From JAZDJJ01 sp043804035 (lineage in GTDB: Bacteria; Bacteroidota; Bacteroidia; Palsa-948): a DNA stretch of 11,529 nt. Under the pieces are notes generated by a model. It made no database searches. It was not told the DNA's origin and saw nothing but the letters and a program-made list of their open reading frames with translations. Of this stretch, positions 1 to 6,388 are shown one piece after another (the first letter of the stretch is position 1; each line of letters opens with the position of its first letter). A program made the translations under genes and the position numbers. The stretch lies in contig JAZDJJ010000021.1 in the NCBI GenBank assembly GCA_043804035.1, forward strand, positions 1-11,529, read 5' to 3'.

Positions 1-168
1 ATGCTACTGCACTTTGGAGAAATGCTACTGCACTTTGGAGAAATGCTACTGCACTTTGGAGAAATGCTACTGCACTTTGGAGAAATGCTACTGCACTTTG
101 GAGAAATGCTACTGCAAAAAGGAAACTCCCTACTGCAAAGTGAAAACAACCTACTGCACACCCGACAG
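1..168. repeat. 21-bp tandem repeat array (five perfect plus three degenerate units), cut by the window edge
   Basis: Five identical 21-bp units occupy 1-105, and three diverged units follow at 106-126, 127-147 and 148-168. All eight units keep the octamer CTACTGCA at exactly the same phase (4-11, 25-32, 46-53, 67-74, 88-95, 109-116, 130-137, 151-158), while the other 13 bases drift in the last three. The period is a multiple of three and the unit has no stop on the + strand, so all three forward frames are open as heptapeptide repeats (frame 1 reads MLLHFGE). This openness is therefore not evidence of coding. The array probably continues to the left of the window. It could be a minisatellite, an iteron-like protein-binding array, or the end of a repeat-containing gene. 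Confidence 0.95.
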
Positions 169-379
169 ACACTTCCGCTCAATCCATCTACGGCAAGCCA
201 CATTTGTATTTGCCCACTTTTTATCTTTCTTCTAAAAATTCTTTTTGATTTTTTATCCAGTTTATATATAATTGAGAATTTTATGTACGTTTGTAACAAG
301 GATGTGATATTGACGAGCATTTAATCCGCCATTGCTGCGACAACCCACAAACCGTTAAGTGCAATAAGTTGAACAACTC
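169..379. other. Gene-free stretch upstream of the DNA methyltransferase
   Basis: No convincing coding sequence is seen between the tandem array and the methyltransferase start. The open frame that runs from the array to position 324 ends in AT-rich sequence whose translation is unstructured and hydrophobic, with no recognisable domain. The section holds one promoter-like element near 286-293. The GC-richer patch at about 326-360 has no matching inverted partner. I see no RNA gene here. Confidence 0.6.
286..293 (+). promoter_or_regulatory. Candidate -7 element of a Bacteroidota-type promoter for the DNA methyltransferase
   Basis: TACGTTTG matches the Bacteroidota sigma consensus TAnnTTTG. 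It lies 86 bp before the methyltransferase ATG, giving a leader of about 80 nt. No TTG/TTTG lies at the usual 19-21 bp spacing upstream, so only the -7 half is supported. Confidence 0.3.
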
Positions 380-1351
380 ATGAATAAAACAATAGAAAAG
401 AAAAGAGCCGCAAGGAATCGTACTCTTACAATCAATGAGGCGGAAAAGCAAAAATATTCTAAGAAACTTGTCAGATTGAAGCAACTTGAAAAAGTTACTC
501 TTTCATCAATTATCAATAAAACTATTTGTGCTAATTTATTTGATGTATTGGATATTCTTCCAAAAAATATTGCCGACTTGATTATTATTGACCCTCCTTA
601 CAATATAGATAAAAATTTTAATGGCTTCCTATTCAAATCGTCTTCACAGGAGAAATATCTGAATTACTTAAAGTTATGGTTTCCAAAAGTTGTTGCATTA
701 CTGAAAGAAAACGGATCTCTTTACTTATGTGGTGATTGGAAAAGTACTTCCGCTCTTCAACAGGTGATGGAAGAAAACCTGACTGTTCTGAATCGTATCA
801 CTTGGCAAAGAGAAAAAGGAAGAGGCGCATTAAGTAATTGGAAAAATGGAATGGAAGATATTTGGTTTGGAGTAAAGAATAAAAATGATTATTATTTTGA
901 TGTAGAATCTGTTAAAATGAAAAGAAAAGTTATTGCTCCATATCGTAAAAATGGCAAACCTAAAGATTGGAAAGAAACAAAGGAAGGCAATTTTAGATTA
1001 ACCTATCCTTCAAACTTTTGGGATGACATTAGTATCCCTTATTGGTCAATGCCAGAAAATACTGATCATCCAACTCAAAAACCCGAAAAGATAATTGCAA
1101 AATTAATTTTAGCAAGTTGTCCTGAAGACGGACTTGTATTTGATCCTTTTTTGGGTTCTGGAACAACATCTGTGGTGGCTAAAAAATTAAATAGAAATTT
1201 TCTTGGTATTGAAATGAATGAAGAATATGCTCTCTGGGCAGAGAAAAGAATTGAACTTGCAGAATCAGATAAATCTATTCAGGGATATGTTGATGGAGTT
1301 TTTTGGGAGAGAAATACTCTAATCTATCAAGGTATTGTCAAAAAAAAATAA
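380..1351 (+). CDS. Site-specific DNA methyltransferase, beta-class, probably adenine-N6
   Basis: The 323-residue protein should transfer a methyl group from S-adenosylmethionine to a base within a specific DNA site. The catalytic motif IV, DPPYN (71-75), comes near the N-terminus, and the SAM-binding motif I, DPFLGSGTT (255-263), near the C-terminus. That order defines the beta class. A HPTQKP segment (230-235), usual just before motif I, and GIEMNEEY after it also fit. DPPY rather than SPPY favours N6-adenine over N4-cytosine. The region between about 140 and 220 would hold the target recognition part, but the recognised site cannot be read from sequence. The ATG at 380 gives an N-terminal basic segment with an RTLTINE-like start often seen in this family. 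No restriction endonuclease gene lies next to it: the downstream gene converges, and upstream is a tandem repeat. It looks like a solitary methyltransferase, unless a partner lies left of the window. Confidence 0.93.
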   Translation: MNKTIEKKRAARNRTLTINEAEKQKYSKKLVRLKQLEKVTLSSIINKTICANLFDVLDILPKNIADLIIIDPPYNIDKNFNGFLFKSSSQEKYLNYLKLWFPKVVALLKENGSLYLCGDWKSTSALQQVMEENLTVLNRITWQREKGRGALSNWKNGMEDIWFGVKNKNDYYFDVESVKMKRKVIAPYRKNGKPKDWKETKEGNFRLTYPSNFWDDISIPYWSMPENTDHPTQKPEKIIAKLILASCPEDGLVFDPFLGSGTTSVVAKKLNRNFLGIEMNEEYALWAEKRIELAESDKSIQGYVDGVFWERNTLIYQGIVKKK

Positions 1352-1410
1352 AGACACAATAAACCAACCAAACCTTTTCTAAGATACGTAGCAAATTTTT
1401 TCCTAATGCG

Positions 1411-2856
1411 TTAATGTATATTCTCACCCGAACTATTGTAATCAATTCCTTGCTGTTTAAGAATTTGTTTTGTTTTCCATCCGTAAAATATAAGGTATAC
1501 AAAACATACAACTCCTACCAGATAACTCCATTGAATACCGAGTAAATTATTTTTTGCCAGCCAGCCCTGTAGCAAACTGACGAACCCTCCGCCCATAATC
1601 ATCATAATCAAAAAACTTGACCCCTCATTAGTATGTTTTCCTAATCCTGCAATGGCAAGAGTAAAAATGCATGGCCACAAAGTGGAACAAAATAATCCTA
1701 CACTGATGAAAGCATACACACTTATCATTCCATCGGCAAACATTCCAATTAATAATGAAACTATTCCGCAGGAAGAAAAAATTACTAATTGTCGTACTGG
1801 ATTTCCTTTGCTGAAAATATTTGCGATGATAATAATAATAATAATAATTGCATAAACATAAAAGGGAGTGATGTCGTGACTCGCTAATTTATTCACTAAT
1901 AAAAAAACTCCGAAGGCGCAATATGGCAATAGAAAATTCAACATTTGTTTTATTCCTTTGCGGATATCAAAAGCGCCAACTGCACTTACCCATCGTCCTA
2001 TCATCAAACTTGCCCAAAACAGAGAAACAAAAGGAGCAACCTGATTAGTTGGTGTATTTAGATGAACGCGCATAAATTCGGGCAAGTTGGAAGCAGTTGA
2101 AACTTCAACACCTACATATACAAAAATTCCTATCATACCAAGCCACAATTGAGGATAACTCAACGCACTTTTCCTTGAAGAAAAATTTGTATCAGAAGTA
2201 TCGGATGGTTGCGTTTCTTTTTCAAGAATAATTTGATTAGGCAACGAAGAAAATTTGAAAATGATTGCAACAACTATGAATGCTGCTCCAAGAATCAGGT
2301 ATGGAGTTTTTATTGACTCCAGATTTTCTAATTTTTGTCCTTCCATAATTGAACCAAAAATTGCTAAACTTACAAGGATAGGGCCTATCGTTGTGCCAAT
2401 GTTATTGATTCCTCCTGCTAAACTCAAACGTTGCGAACCTTTTCGTGGATCACCAATCGTAATAGTAAGAGGATTAGCAGCAGTTTGTTGCAGCGAAAAA
2501 CCTAATCCGACAATAAACAATCCCGAAATCATCAACAGGAAAGAAGATGTTTGAGCCGCCGGATAAAACAATAAAGTTCCGATGGCAGAAATAATTAACC
2601 CGAGAGCAATTCCGTTTTTGTAACCAATCCTGTTCAGAATATCTCCTCTTGTTGCTTTTGAAAGAAAAAAATAAATCAATGAGCCAACTGTGTATGCCAC
2701 ATAAAAAGTAAATGATATCATCTGGCTTTGCCATTGTTCTAAATCCAATTTCTCTTTAAAAACAGGAATAAGAATATCGTTGCTTGCCGCTACAAATCCC
2801 CAAAAGAAAAAAACAGAAATTAATGTGATGAAGGAACGCGGATTATGCTTTTGCAT
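1411..2856 (-). CDS. FucP-family sugar:H+ symporter (major facilitator superfamily)
   Basis: This 481-residue integral inner-membrane protein resembles the L-fucose and glucose/galactose permeases (FucP/GluP group). Hallmarks are the first helix FFFWGFVAASNDILIP (16-31), then WQSQMISFTFYVAYTVGS (42-59), and QQTAANPLTITIG (123-135) in helix 4. About twelve hydrophobic segments can be traced, with a hydrophilic central loop at about 210-232. It is longer than the usual 410-440 residues. The sugar cannot be named from sequence. An odd feature is a run of eight isoleucines (337-344) inside a hydrophobic segment, encoded by a trinucleotide microsatellite. No glycoside hydrolase or sugar kinase gene is adjacent. 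It is transcribed divergently from the methyltransferase at 2909 across only 52 bp, and converges on the DNA methyltransferase with a 59-bp gap that holds no clear terminator hairpin. Confidence 0.9.
   Translation of the reverse strand: MQKHNPRSFITLISVFFFWGFVAASNDILIPVFKEKLDLEQWQSQMISFTFYVAYTVGSLIYFFLSKATRGDILNRIGYKNGIALGLIISAIGTLLFYPAAQTSSFLLMISGLFIVGLGFSLQQTAANPLTITIGDPRKGSQRLSLAGGINNIGTTIGPILVSLAIFGSIMEGQKLENLESIKTPYLILGAAFIVVAIIFKFSSLPNQIILEKETQPSDTSDTNFSSRKSALSYPQLWLGMIGIFVYVGVEVSTASNLPEFMRVHLNTPTNQVAPFVSLFWASLMIGRWVSAVGAFDIRKGIKQMLNFLLPYCAFGVFLLVNKLASHDITPFYVYAIIIIIIIIANIFSKGNPVRQLVIFSSCGIVSLLIGMFADGMISVYAFISVGLFCSTLWPCIFTLAIAGLGKHTNEGSSFLIMMIMGGGFVSLLQGWLAKNNLLGIQWSYLVGVVCFVYLIFYGWKTKQILKQQGIDYNSSGENIH
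1825..1848. repeat. Trinucleotide microsatellite within the transporter gene (poly-isoleucine)
   Basis: On the + strand two GAT triplets are followed by six AAT triplets. On the coding strand this is six ATT and two ATC codons, giving eight consecutive isoleucines (residues 337-344). Slippage would change length by whole codons and keep the frame. Confidence 0.95.
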
Positions 2857-2873
2857 AGAAGAATGTTTATTGC

Positions 2874-2881
2874 CAAAAGTA
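2874..2881 (-). promoter_or_regulatory. -7 element of the transporter promoter
   Basis: Read on the minus strand this is TACTTTTG, an exact fit to TAnnTTTG, placed 18 bp before the transporter ATG. A -33 TTG at standard spacing is not evident. It sits back to back with a second such element for the opposite gene. Confidence 0.45.
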
Positions 2882-2896
2882 GAAAATAATTTCTTG

Positions 2897-2904
2897 TAAT
2901 TTTG
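2897..2904 (+). promoter_or_regulatory. -7 element for the RlmI-like methyltransferase; transcript probably almost leaderless
   Basis: TAATTTTG matches TAnnTTTG exactly. A TTG lies at 2870-2872, but the spacing of 24 bp is longer than the usual 19-21. The ATG is only four bases beyond the element, so transcription would begin at or next to the start codon. If the start is real, the mRNA is nearly leaderless. Confidence 0.45.
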
Positions 2905-2908
2905 TTAT

Positions 2909-3814
2909 ATGATTTTACTTTCTCCCAAAAACTGGAATGACTACGAATTGCTTGACTGCGGTGATTTTGAAAAACTAGAACGATTCGGTCAATACATCAC
3001 AATTCGCCCCGAACCACAAGCAGTGTGGGATAAAAAACTTTCGCAACAGGAATGGGAACGCACAGCCCATATAAAGTTCATTCCCAAAAACAGCAATTCA
3101 GGAGAATGGAAAAAATTGAAACAAATGCCCGACCGTTGGAATATGCAATATGTCATTGCGAATGAGACGAAGCAATCTATTTCTTTTCGTTTGGCATTAA
3201 CATCGTTCAAACACGTTGGAATTTTTCCTGAACAATCTGTGAATTGGAATTACATCTATAATTCTATTCAGGAAATAATATCTTCTCTCTCATTTAAAAA
3301 AGATATTGTGGAAGATGTAAAGTTCTTAAATCTTTTTGCTTATACAGGTATTGCATCTCTCGCTGCTAAAGCTGCAGGAGCGAATGTAACTCATTTAGAT
3401 TCCATCAGGCAAGTTGTGAGTTGGGCGAAAGAAAATATGGAGTTAAGTGGATTGAAAGATATTCGCTGGGTGGTTGAAGATGCACTCAAATTTGTAAAAC
3501 GCGAAGTGAAACGCGGAAACAAATATCACGGAATAATTTTAGACCCGCCTGCATTTGGACACGGACCCAATGGAGAAAAATGGAAATTAGAAGATAATAT
3601 TAACGAGATGATAAAACTTGTTCTGCAACTTTTAGATGAGAAAAAACATTTTCTAATTTTTAATGCATATTCTCTTGGGTTTTCATCAATCATTATTGAA
3701 AATCTGATGAGAGATTTTGCGAAAGATAAATTGGAAACAGGCGAACTATATCTCCAATCAAAAACAGAAACAAAACTTCCTTTGGGAGTTTTTGGCAGGT
3801 TTAAAAACTTTTGA
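2909..3814 (+). CDS. RlmI-like class I SAM-dependent methyltransferase
   Basis: The 301-residue protein has a Rossmann-fold methyltransferase core of the RlmI/YccW type. The SAM-binding motif FLNLFAYTG lies at 139-147. An acidic residue at the end of strand 2 follows (D164 in THLDSI), then D191 in VEDALKF, and DPPAFG at 212-217. The preceding segment FKHVGIFPEQ..NW (100-113) is typical of this group in Bacteroidota. RlmI methylates C1962 of 23S rRNA, but this protein is shorter, lacks an obvious N-terminal PUA domain, and has only one cysteine (C17). In place of the cysteine-containing motif expected near residue 250 it reads LIFNAYSLGF. Its substrate is therefore uncertain; RNA is likely. 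Residues 82-92 (VIANETKQSIS) correspond to a REP-like DNA palindrome and look like an insertion in a loop. The ATG at 2909 lies directly after a -7 promoter element. The next gene on the strand is tRNA-Pro. Confidence 0.85.
   Translation: MILLSPKNWNDYELLDCGDFEKLERFGQYITIRPEPQAVWDKKLSQQEWERTAHIKFIPKNSNSGEWKKLKQMPDRWNMQYVIANETKQSISFRLALTSFKHVGIFPEQSVNWNYIYNSIQEIISSLSFKKDIVEDVKFLNLFAYTGIASLAAKAAGANVTHLDSIRQVVSWAKENMELSGLKDIRWVVEDALKFVKREVKRGNKYHGIILDPPAFGHGPNGEKWKLEDNINEMIKLVLQLLDEKKHFLIFNAYSLGFSSIIIENLMRDFAKDKLETGELYLQSKTETKLPLGVFGRFKNF
3152..3178. repeat. REP-like palindrome embedded in frame in the methyltransferase gene
   Basis: The segment begins GTCATTGCGA and ends GACGAAGCAATCT. It contains the inverted arms ATTGC (3155-3159) and GCAAT (3172-3176). 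It resembles the dispersed palindromes of the type GTCATTGCGA...CGAAGCAATC found between genes in many bacteria. Here it is translated as VIANETKQS within a conserved enzyme. Confidence 0.6.
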
Positions 3815-3848
3815 AATGAATATTTCCATCCTGGCATTACAATATTTT

Positions 3849-3856
3849 TAATTTTG
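3849..3856 (+). promoter_or_regulatory. Candidate -7 element for tRNA-Pro
   Basis: TAATTTTG matches TAnnTTTG and ends 46 bp before the tRNA, leaving room for a 5' leader of about 40 nt to be removed by RNase P. No -33 element at standard spacing was found. Confidence 0.35.
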
Positions 3857-3865
3857 TAAATTCAG

Positions 3866-3883
3866 AAATCATAATTATGATTT
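3866..3883. repeat. 18-bp perfect AT-rich palindrome before tRNA-Pro
   Basis: Positions 3866-3883 read the same on both strands (AAATCATAATTATGATTT), and two more T follow before AAATT. It lies 51 bp after the stop of the upstream methyltransferase gene. It could be a weak terminator for that gene, although a hairpin would have only two GC pairs. It could instead be an operator overlapping the start of the tRNA transcript. Confidence 0.5.
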
Positions 3884-3902
3884 TTAAATTATCAATAATT
3901 TT

Positions 3903-3976
3903 CGGGGGGTGGCGCAGCCCGGTAGCGCACTCGTTTGGGGTGCGAGAGGTCGCGGGTTCAAATCCCGTCCCCCCGA
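3903..3976 (+). tRNA. tRNA-Pro (anticodon GGG)
   Basis: A complete 74-nt cloverleaf can be drawn. The acceptor stem is CGGGGGG with CCCCCCG, all pairs matched, with the C1-G72 pair typical of bacterial tRNA-Pro. The D stem is GCGC/GCGC. The anticodon stem is CTCGT/GCGAG with loop TTGGGGT, so the anticodon is GGG (3937-3939) followed by G37. The variable loop is AGGTC, and the T stem is GCGGG/CCCGT with loop TTCAAAT. The discriminator is A. CCA is not encoded and is added after transcription. It reads CCC and CCU codons. A run of seven T follows at once (after one C), which may help end the transcript. Confidence 0.97.
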
Positions 3977-4045
3977 CTTTTTTTAATGATGCTACGGGTA
4001 TTTTTAACGGTAACTTCTCAATACGAACAGGAAAAATTGAATAGC

Positions 4046-4119
4046 GAACAACGAATTATGAACAACGAATAATCAATAGTCAATAATAAATAATAAATAA
4101 TAAATTCTCAATAGTCAAT
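4046..4119. repeat. Nested short direct repeats
   Basis: GAACAACGAAT occurs at 4046-4056 and 4060-4070. CAATAGTCAAT occurs at 4074-4084 and 4109-4119. Between the latter two lie three tandem copies of AATAAAT (4085-4105). The copies are exact. Their role is unknown; they look like replication-slippage products in an intergenic stretch. Confidence 0.9.
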
Positions 4120-4156
4120 TTGTTTGTAGCATTACTTTTTCATTACAGAATTTGTA

Positions 4157-4164
4157 TACTTTTG
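4157..4164 (+). promoter_or_regulatory. Candidate -7 element for rpsA
   Basis: TACTTTTG fits TAnnTTTG. It is 226 bp upstream of the chosen S1 start, and no standard -33 partner is seen. It is the only exact match I found in this leader region. Confidence 0.25.
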
Positions 4165-4321
4165 TCTTTTTGTTAAGTGTTTCATAGTGCAATTTTTTTT
4201 GACGAGGAAAAATAAGTATGCCTTTTATTCAATAGAGCAAAATGATTTTTTCCCTTTGTCTTGTAAAATATTATGTGATTTCTTTTTTCAAAAAAGTTGT
4301 ATTAATTATTTGAATTAAAAA

Positions 4322-4342
4322 AAGACATTCAGGCAATGTCTT
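4322..4342. promoter_or_regulatory. Hairpin in the rpsA leader
   Basis: Arms AAGACATT (4322-4329) and AATGTCTT (4335-4342) pair perfectly around the loop CAGGC. The hairpin ends 48 bp before the S1 ATG. On the minus strand it would be followed by a T run and so looks like an intrinsic terminator, but no minus-strand gene reads into it. S1 is known to control its own translation through its leader in Escherichia coli, so a role in the mRNA leader is plausible but unproven. Confidence 0.45.
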
Positions 4343-4390
4343 AAATATAAATCCACTCCAATGCCTGTAGGAGTTAATTTTTTAATTATT

Positions 4391-6388
4391 ATGAAAAACA
4401 AAATAGAAGAAATCCAACCACCTGCTCTCAGTACAAATTTGGAAGGTGGGAACGGAGCAAAATTTCCGGAAAATCCAGTAGTAGTTTTTGAACCGGTTGA
4501 TTGGAACACCATCGGTAAAAAGCAAGATGTTTATGCTTCGGATGAAAAAAATCGTCTGGACGAAATTTATGGCGACACAGTAAAAAATGTTTTTGAACAT
4601 CAAGTAGTAGAAGGCGTGATAGTGAGCAAGAACGACAAAGAAGTGGTAGTGAATATTAATTTTAAATCAGATGGAGTAATTGCTACCAACGAATTTCGTT
4701 ATAACACACAACTTGCTATTGGCGACAAAGTGGAAGTTTACATAGAAAAACAAGAAGACAAAAACGGACAGTTAGTTCTCTCGCACAAAAAAGCGCGTAT
4801 CGTAAAAGGATGGGACAGAATCACTTCTGCTTTTGAAAGTGAAAGCATCGTGCAAGGTTTTGTAAAATGCCGTACCAAAGGCGGACTTATTGTAGATGTG
4901 CATGGTATTGAATGTTTCTTACCCGGTTCGCAAATTGATATGAAGCCAGTGCGCGATTATGATCAGTATGTAAATAAAATCATAGAACTAAAAATAGTAA
5001 AGATCAATCAAGAGTTTCGCAATGTAGTGGTATCGCACAAAATACTTATTGAATCAGAAATAGAAGAACAAAAGAAAGTTATAATTTCCAAATTAGAAAA
5101 AGGACAAGTGTTAGAAGGTACAGTGAAAAATATCACTTCTTATGGTGTGTTCATTGATCTTGGCGGAGTAGATGGACTGATTCATATCACTGATCTGTCA
5201 TGGGAACGAATCAATCATCCCGATGAAATAGTTAAGTTAGATGATAAATTAAATGTGGTTATTTTAGATTTTGCTCTTGAAAAAAGACGCATCTCGCTCG
5301 GACTAAAACAACTCAAGCCGCATCCGTGGGAAAAATTAGATACTAATCTGAAAGTAGGCGATAAAATAAAAGGATGCGTTCGTTCTATTGAGGACTTTGG
5401 AGCGTTTGTAGAAGTTTTTCCGGGTGTGGAAGGACTCATTCATGTTTCTGAAATTTCATGGTCGCAACACCTTCGTTCTGCCGGTGATTTTTTGAAAATA
5501 GGTGATGAAGTGAATACGGTTATCGTGATGTTGGATAAGGAAACAAGAAAAATGTCACTCAGCGTGAAGCAACTTACACCAGATCCATGGAGTACTATTT
5601 TGGATAAATATCCCAAAAATTCAAAGCATACAGCAATAGCAAAAAATATTACTTCATTCGGAATATTTGTGGAATTGGAACCCGGTATTGACGGACTTAT
5701 TCATATATCCGATTTATCGTGGAACAAAAAGTTTAAGCATCCTTCTGAGTTTACTAAAGTGGGAAATAAAATTGAATGTATGGTAACAGAAGTGAATGTG
5801 GAACAACGTAGGATTAGCATGGGCGTTAAACAACTTGAAGAAAATCCATGGAATGCTCTTGAGTCAGTGTTTACGATTGATTCCATTCACAAAGGAACCA
5901 TCATCAATATAGTAGATAAAGGTGCAGTGGTGGCACTTCCTTATGAAGTGGAAGGATTTTCTCCTAAGAAACATCTCATTAAAGAAGATGGATCTTCTGC
6001 CACATTAAAAGAATCACTTGACTTTCAAATTCTTGAATTTGATAAAAATATTCACAAGGTGATAGTGTCTCACACTCGCATACACAGTCCTCAATTATCC
6101 GATCCAGTCGTAGCATCATATTTAGTAAAAAGTACAGAGGATACTCCGGTAGAAAGTACAGAGGACACTTCGGTAGAAAGTACAGAGGACACTCCGGTAA
6201 AAAGTACAGAGGACTTTTCGGTAGAAAGTACAGAGAACACTTCGGTAGAAAGTACAGAGAACACTCCGGTAGAAAGTACAGAGAACTCTGTGTCAGAAAA
6301 TATAGATATTGAATTTCAGCAAAGCAAAGCATCAACAGATAAAACTGATGAGACATTTATTAAGGAAGACGAACAAACAAAAGAATGA
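4391..6388 (+). CDS. rpsA: 30S ribosomal protein S1
   Basis: S1 binds mRNA and brings it to the small ribosomal subunit. The protein has six S1 (OB-fold) repeats at about 70-133, 151-216, 238-308, 323-394, 411-481 and 497-562. Repeats 3-5 are the most canonical, with GxxxxGxVKNITSYGVFIDLGG-type starts and GLIHITDLSW-type middles. Repeats 1 and 2 are divergent, as expected for ribosome-binding domains. The ATG at 4391 (665 residues) is preferred over the in-frame ATG at 4361. The extra ten residues (MPVGVNFLII) are hydrophobic and unlike an S1 N-terminus, and a purine-rich AGGAG lies upstream of 4391, though rather far at 17 nt. After the last domain comes an acidic tail of about 100 residues. 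It holds seven tandem octapeptides of the type VESTEDTP (579-634), encoded by near-identical 24-bp units. The tail lies outside the RNA-binding core. Confidence 0.96.
   Translation: MKNKIEEIQPPALSTNLEGGNGAKFPENPVVVFEPVDWNTIGKKQDVYASDEKNRLDEIYGDTVKNVFEHQVVEGVIVSKNDKEVVVNINFKSDGVIATNEFRYNTQLAIGDKVEVYIEKQEDKNGQLVLSHKKARIVKGWDRITSAFESESIVQGFVKCRTKGGLIVDVHGIECFLPGSQIDMKPVRDYDQYVNKIIELKIVKINQEFRNVVVSHKILIESEIEEQKKVIISKLEKGQVLEGTVKNITSYGVFIDLGGVDGLIHITDLSWERINHPDEIVKLDDKLNVVILDFALEKRRISLGLKQLKPHPWEKLDTNLKVGDKIKGCVRSIEDFGAFVEVFPGVEGLIHVSEISWSQHLRSAGDFLKIGDEVNTVIVMLDKETRKMSLSVKQLTPDPWSTILDKYPKNSKHTAIAKNITSFGIFVELEPGIDGLIHISDLSWNKKFKHPSEFTKVGNKIECMVTEVNVEQRRISMGVKQLEENPWNALESVFTIDSIHKGTIINIVDKGAVVALPYEVEGFSPKKHLIKEDGSSATLKESLDFQILEFDKNIHKVIVSHTRIHSPQLSDPVVASYLVKSTEDTPVESTEDTSVESTEDTPVKSTEDFSVESTENTSVESTENTPVESTENSVSENIDIEFQQSKASTDKTDETFIKEDEQTKE
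6125..6292 (+). repeat. Seven tandem 24-bp units coding the acidic tail of S1
   Basis: Units start at 6125, 6149, 6173, 6197, 6221, 6245 and 6269. Each encodes V(E/K)STE(D/N) followed by two variable residues, mostly TP or TS. The DNA of neighbouring units is nearly identical, which points to recent expansion. The length is a multiple of three, so gain or loss of a unit keeps the frame. Confidence 0.95.

Larger units (their letters stand above)
3977..4390. other. Gene-free region and long leader between tRNA-Pro and rpsA
   Basis: No coding sequence is evident. The region contains a nested set of short AT-rich direct repeats (4046-4119), a TAnnTTTG match at 4157-4164, an A/T hairpin (4282-4296), and an 8-bp-stem hairpin (4322-4342) shortly before the S1 gene. 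If the promoter match is real, the rpsA leader is over 200 nt, long enough for translational control. Confidence 0.6.

Noticed and set aside
1..168. CRISPR array
   Set aside because: The conserved part is only 8 bp and the first five intervening segments are identical, so there are no unique spacers. No cas genes are present.
1..324. 107-residue open frame starting MLLHFGE repeats
   Set aside because: The 21-bp unit is open in all three forward frames simply because it lacks stops and has a length divisible by three. The remainder after the array shows no domain. It could be the end of a real gene from outside the window, but the sequence does not support a call.
354..360. GTTAAGT resembling an integron attC core (GTTRRRY)
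   Set aside because: No matching RYYYAAC partner or inverted L-box arms were found upstream, and no integrase is present.
1652..1855. Small + strand open frame with an isoleucine run
   Set aside because: It is antisense to the transporter gene, and its isoleucine tract is the same microsatellite read on the other strand.
4322..4342. Intrinsic terminator for a minus-strand transcript
   Set aside because: The hairpin plus T run has the right form on the minus strand, but no minus-strand gene lies upstream, so it is listed only as a leader hairpin.
5979..6356. 125-residue minus-strand open frame with YFLPE/K repeats
   Set aside because: It is the antisense shadow of the S1 tail repeat; its periodicity follows from the 24-bp units.
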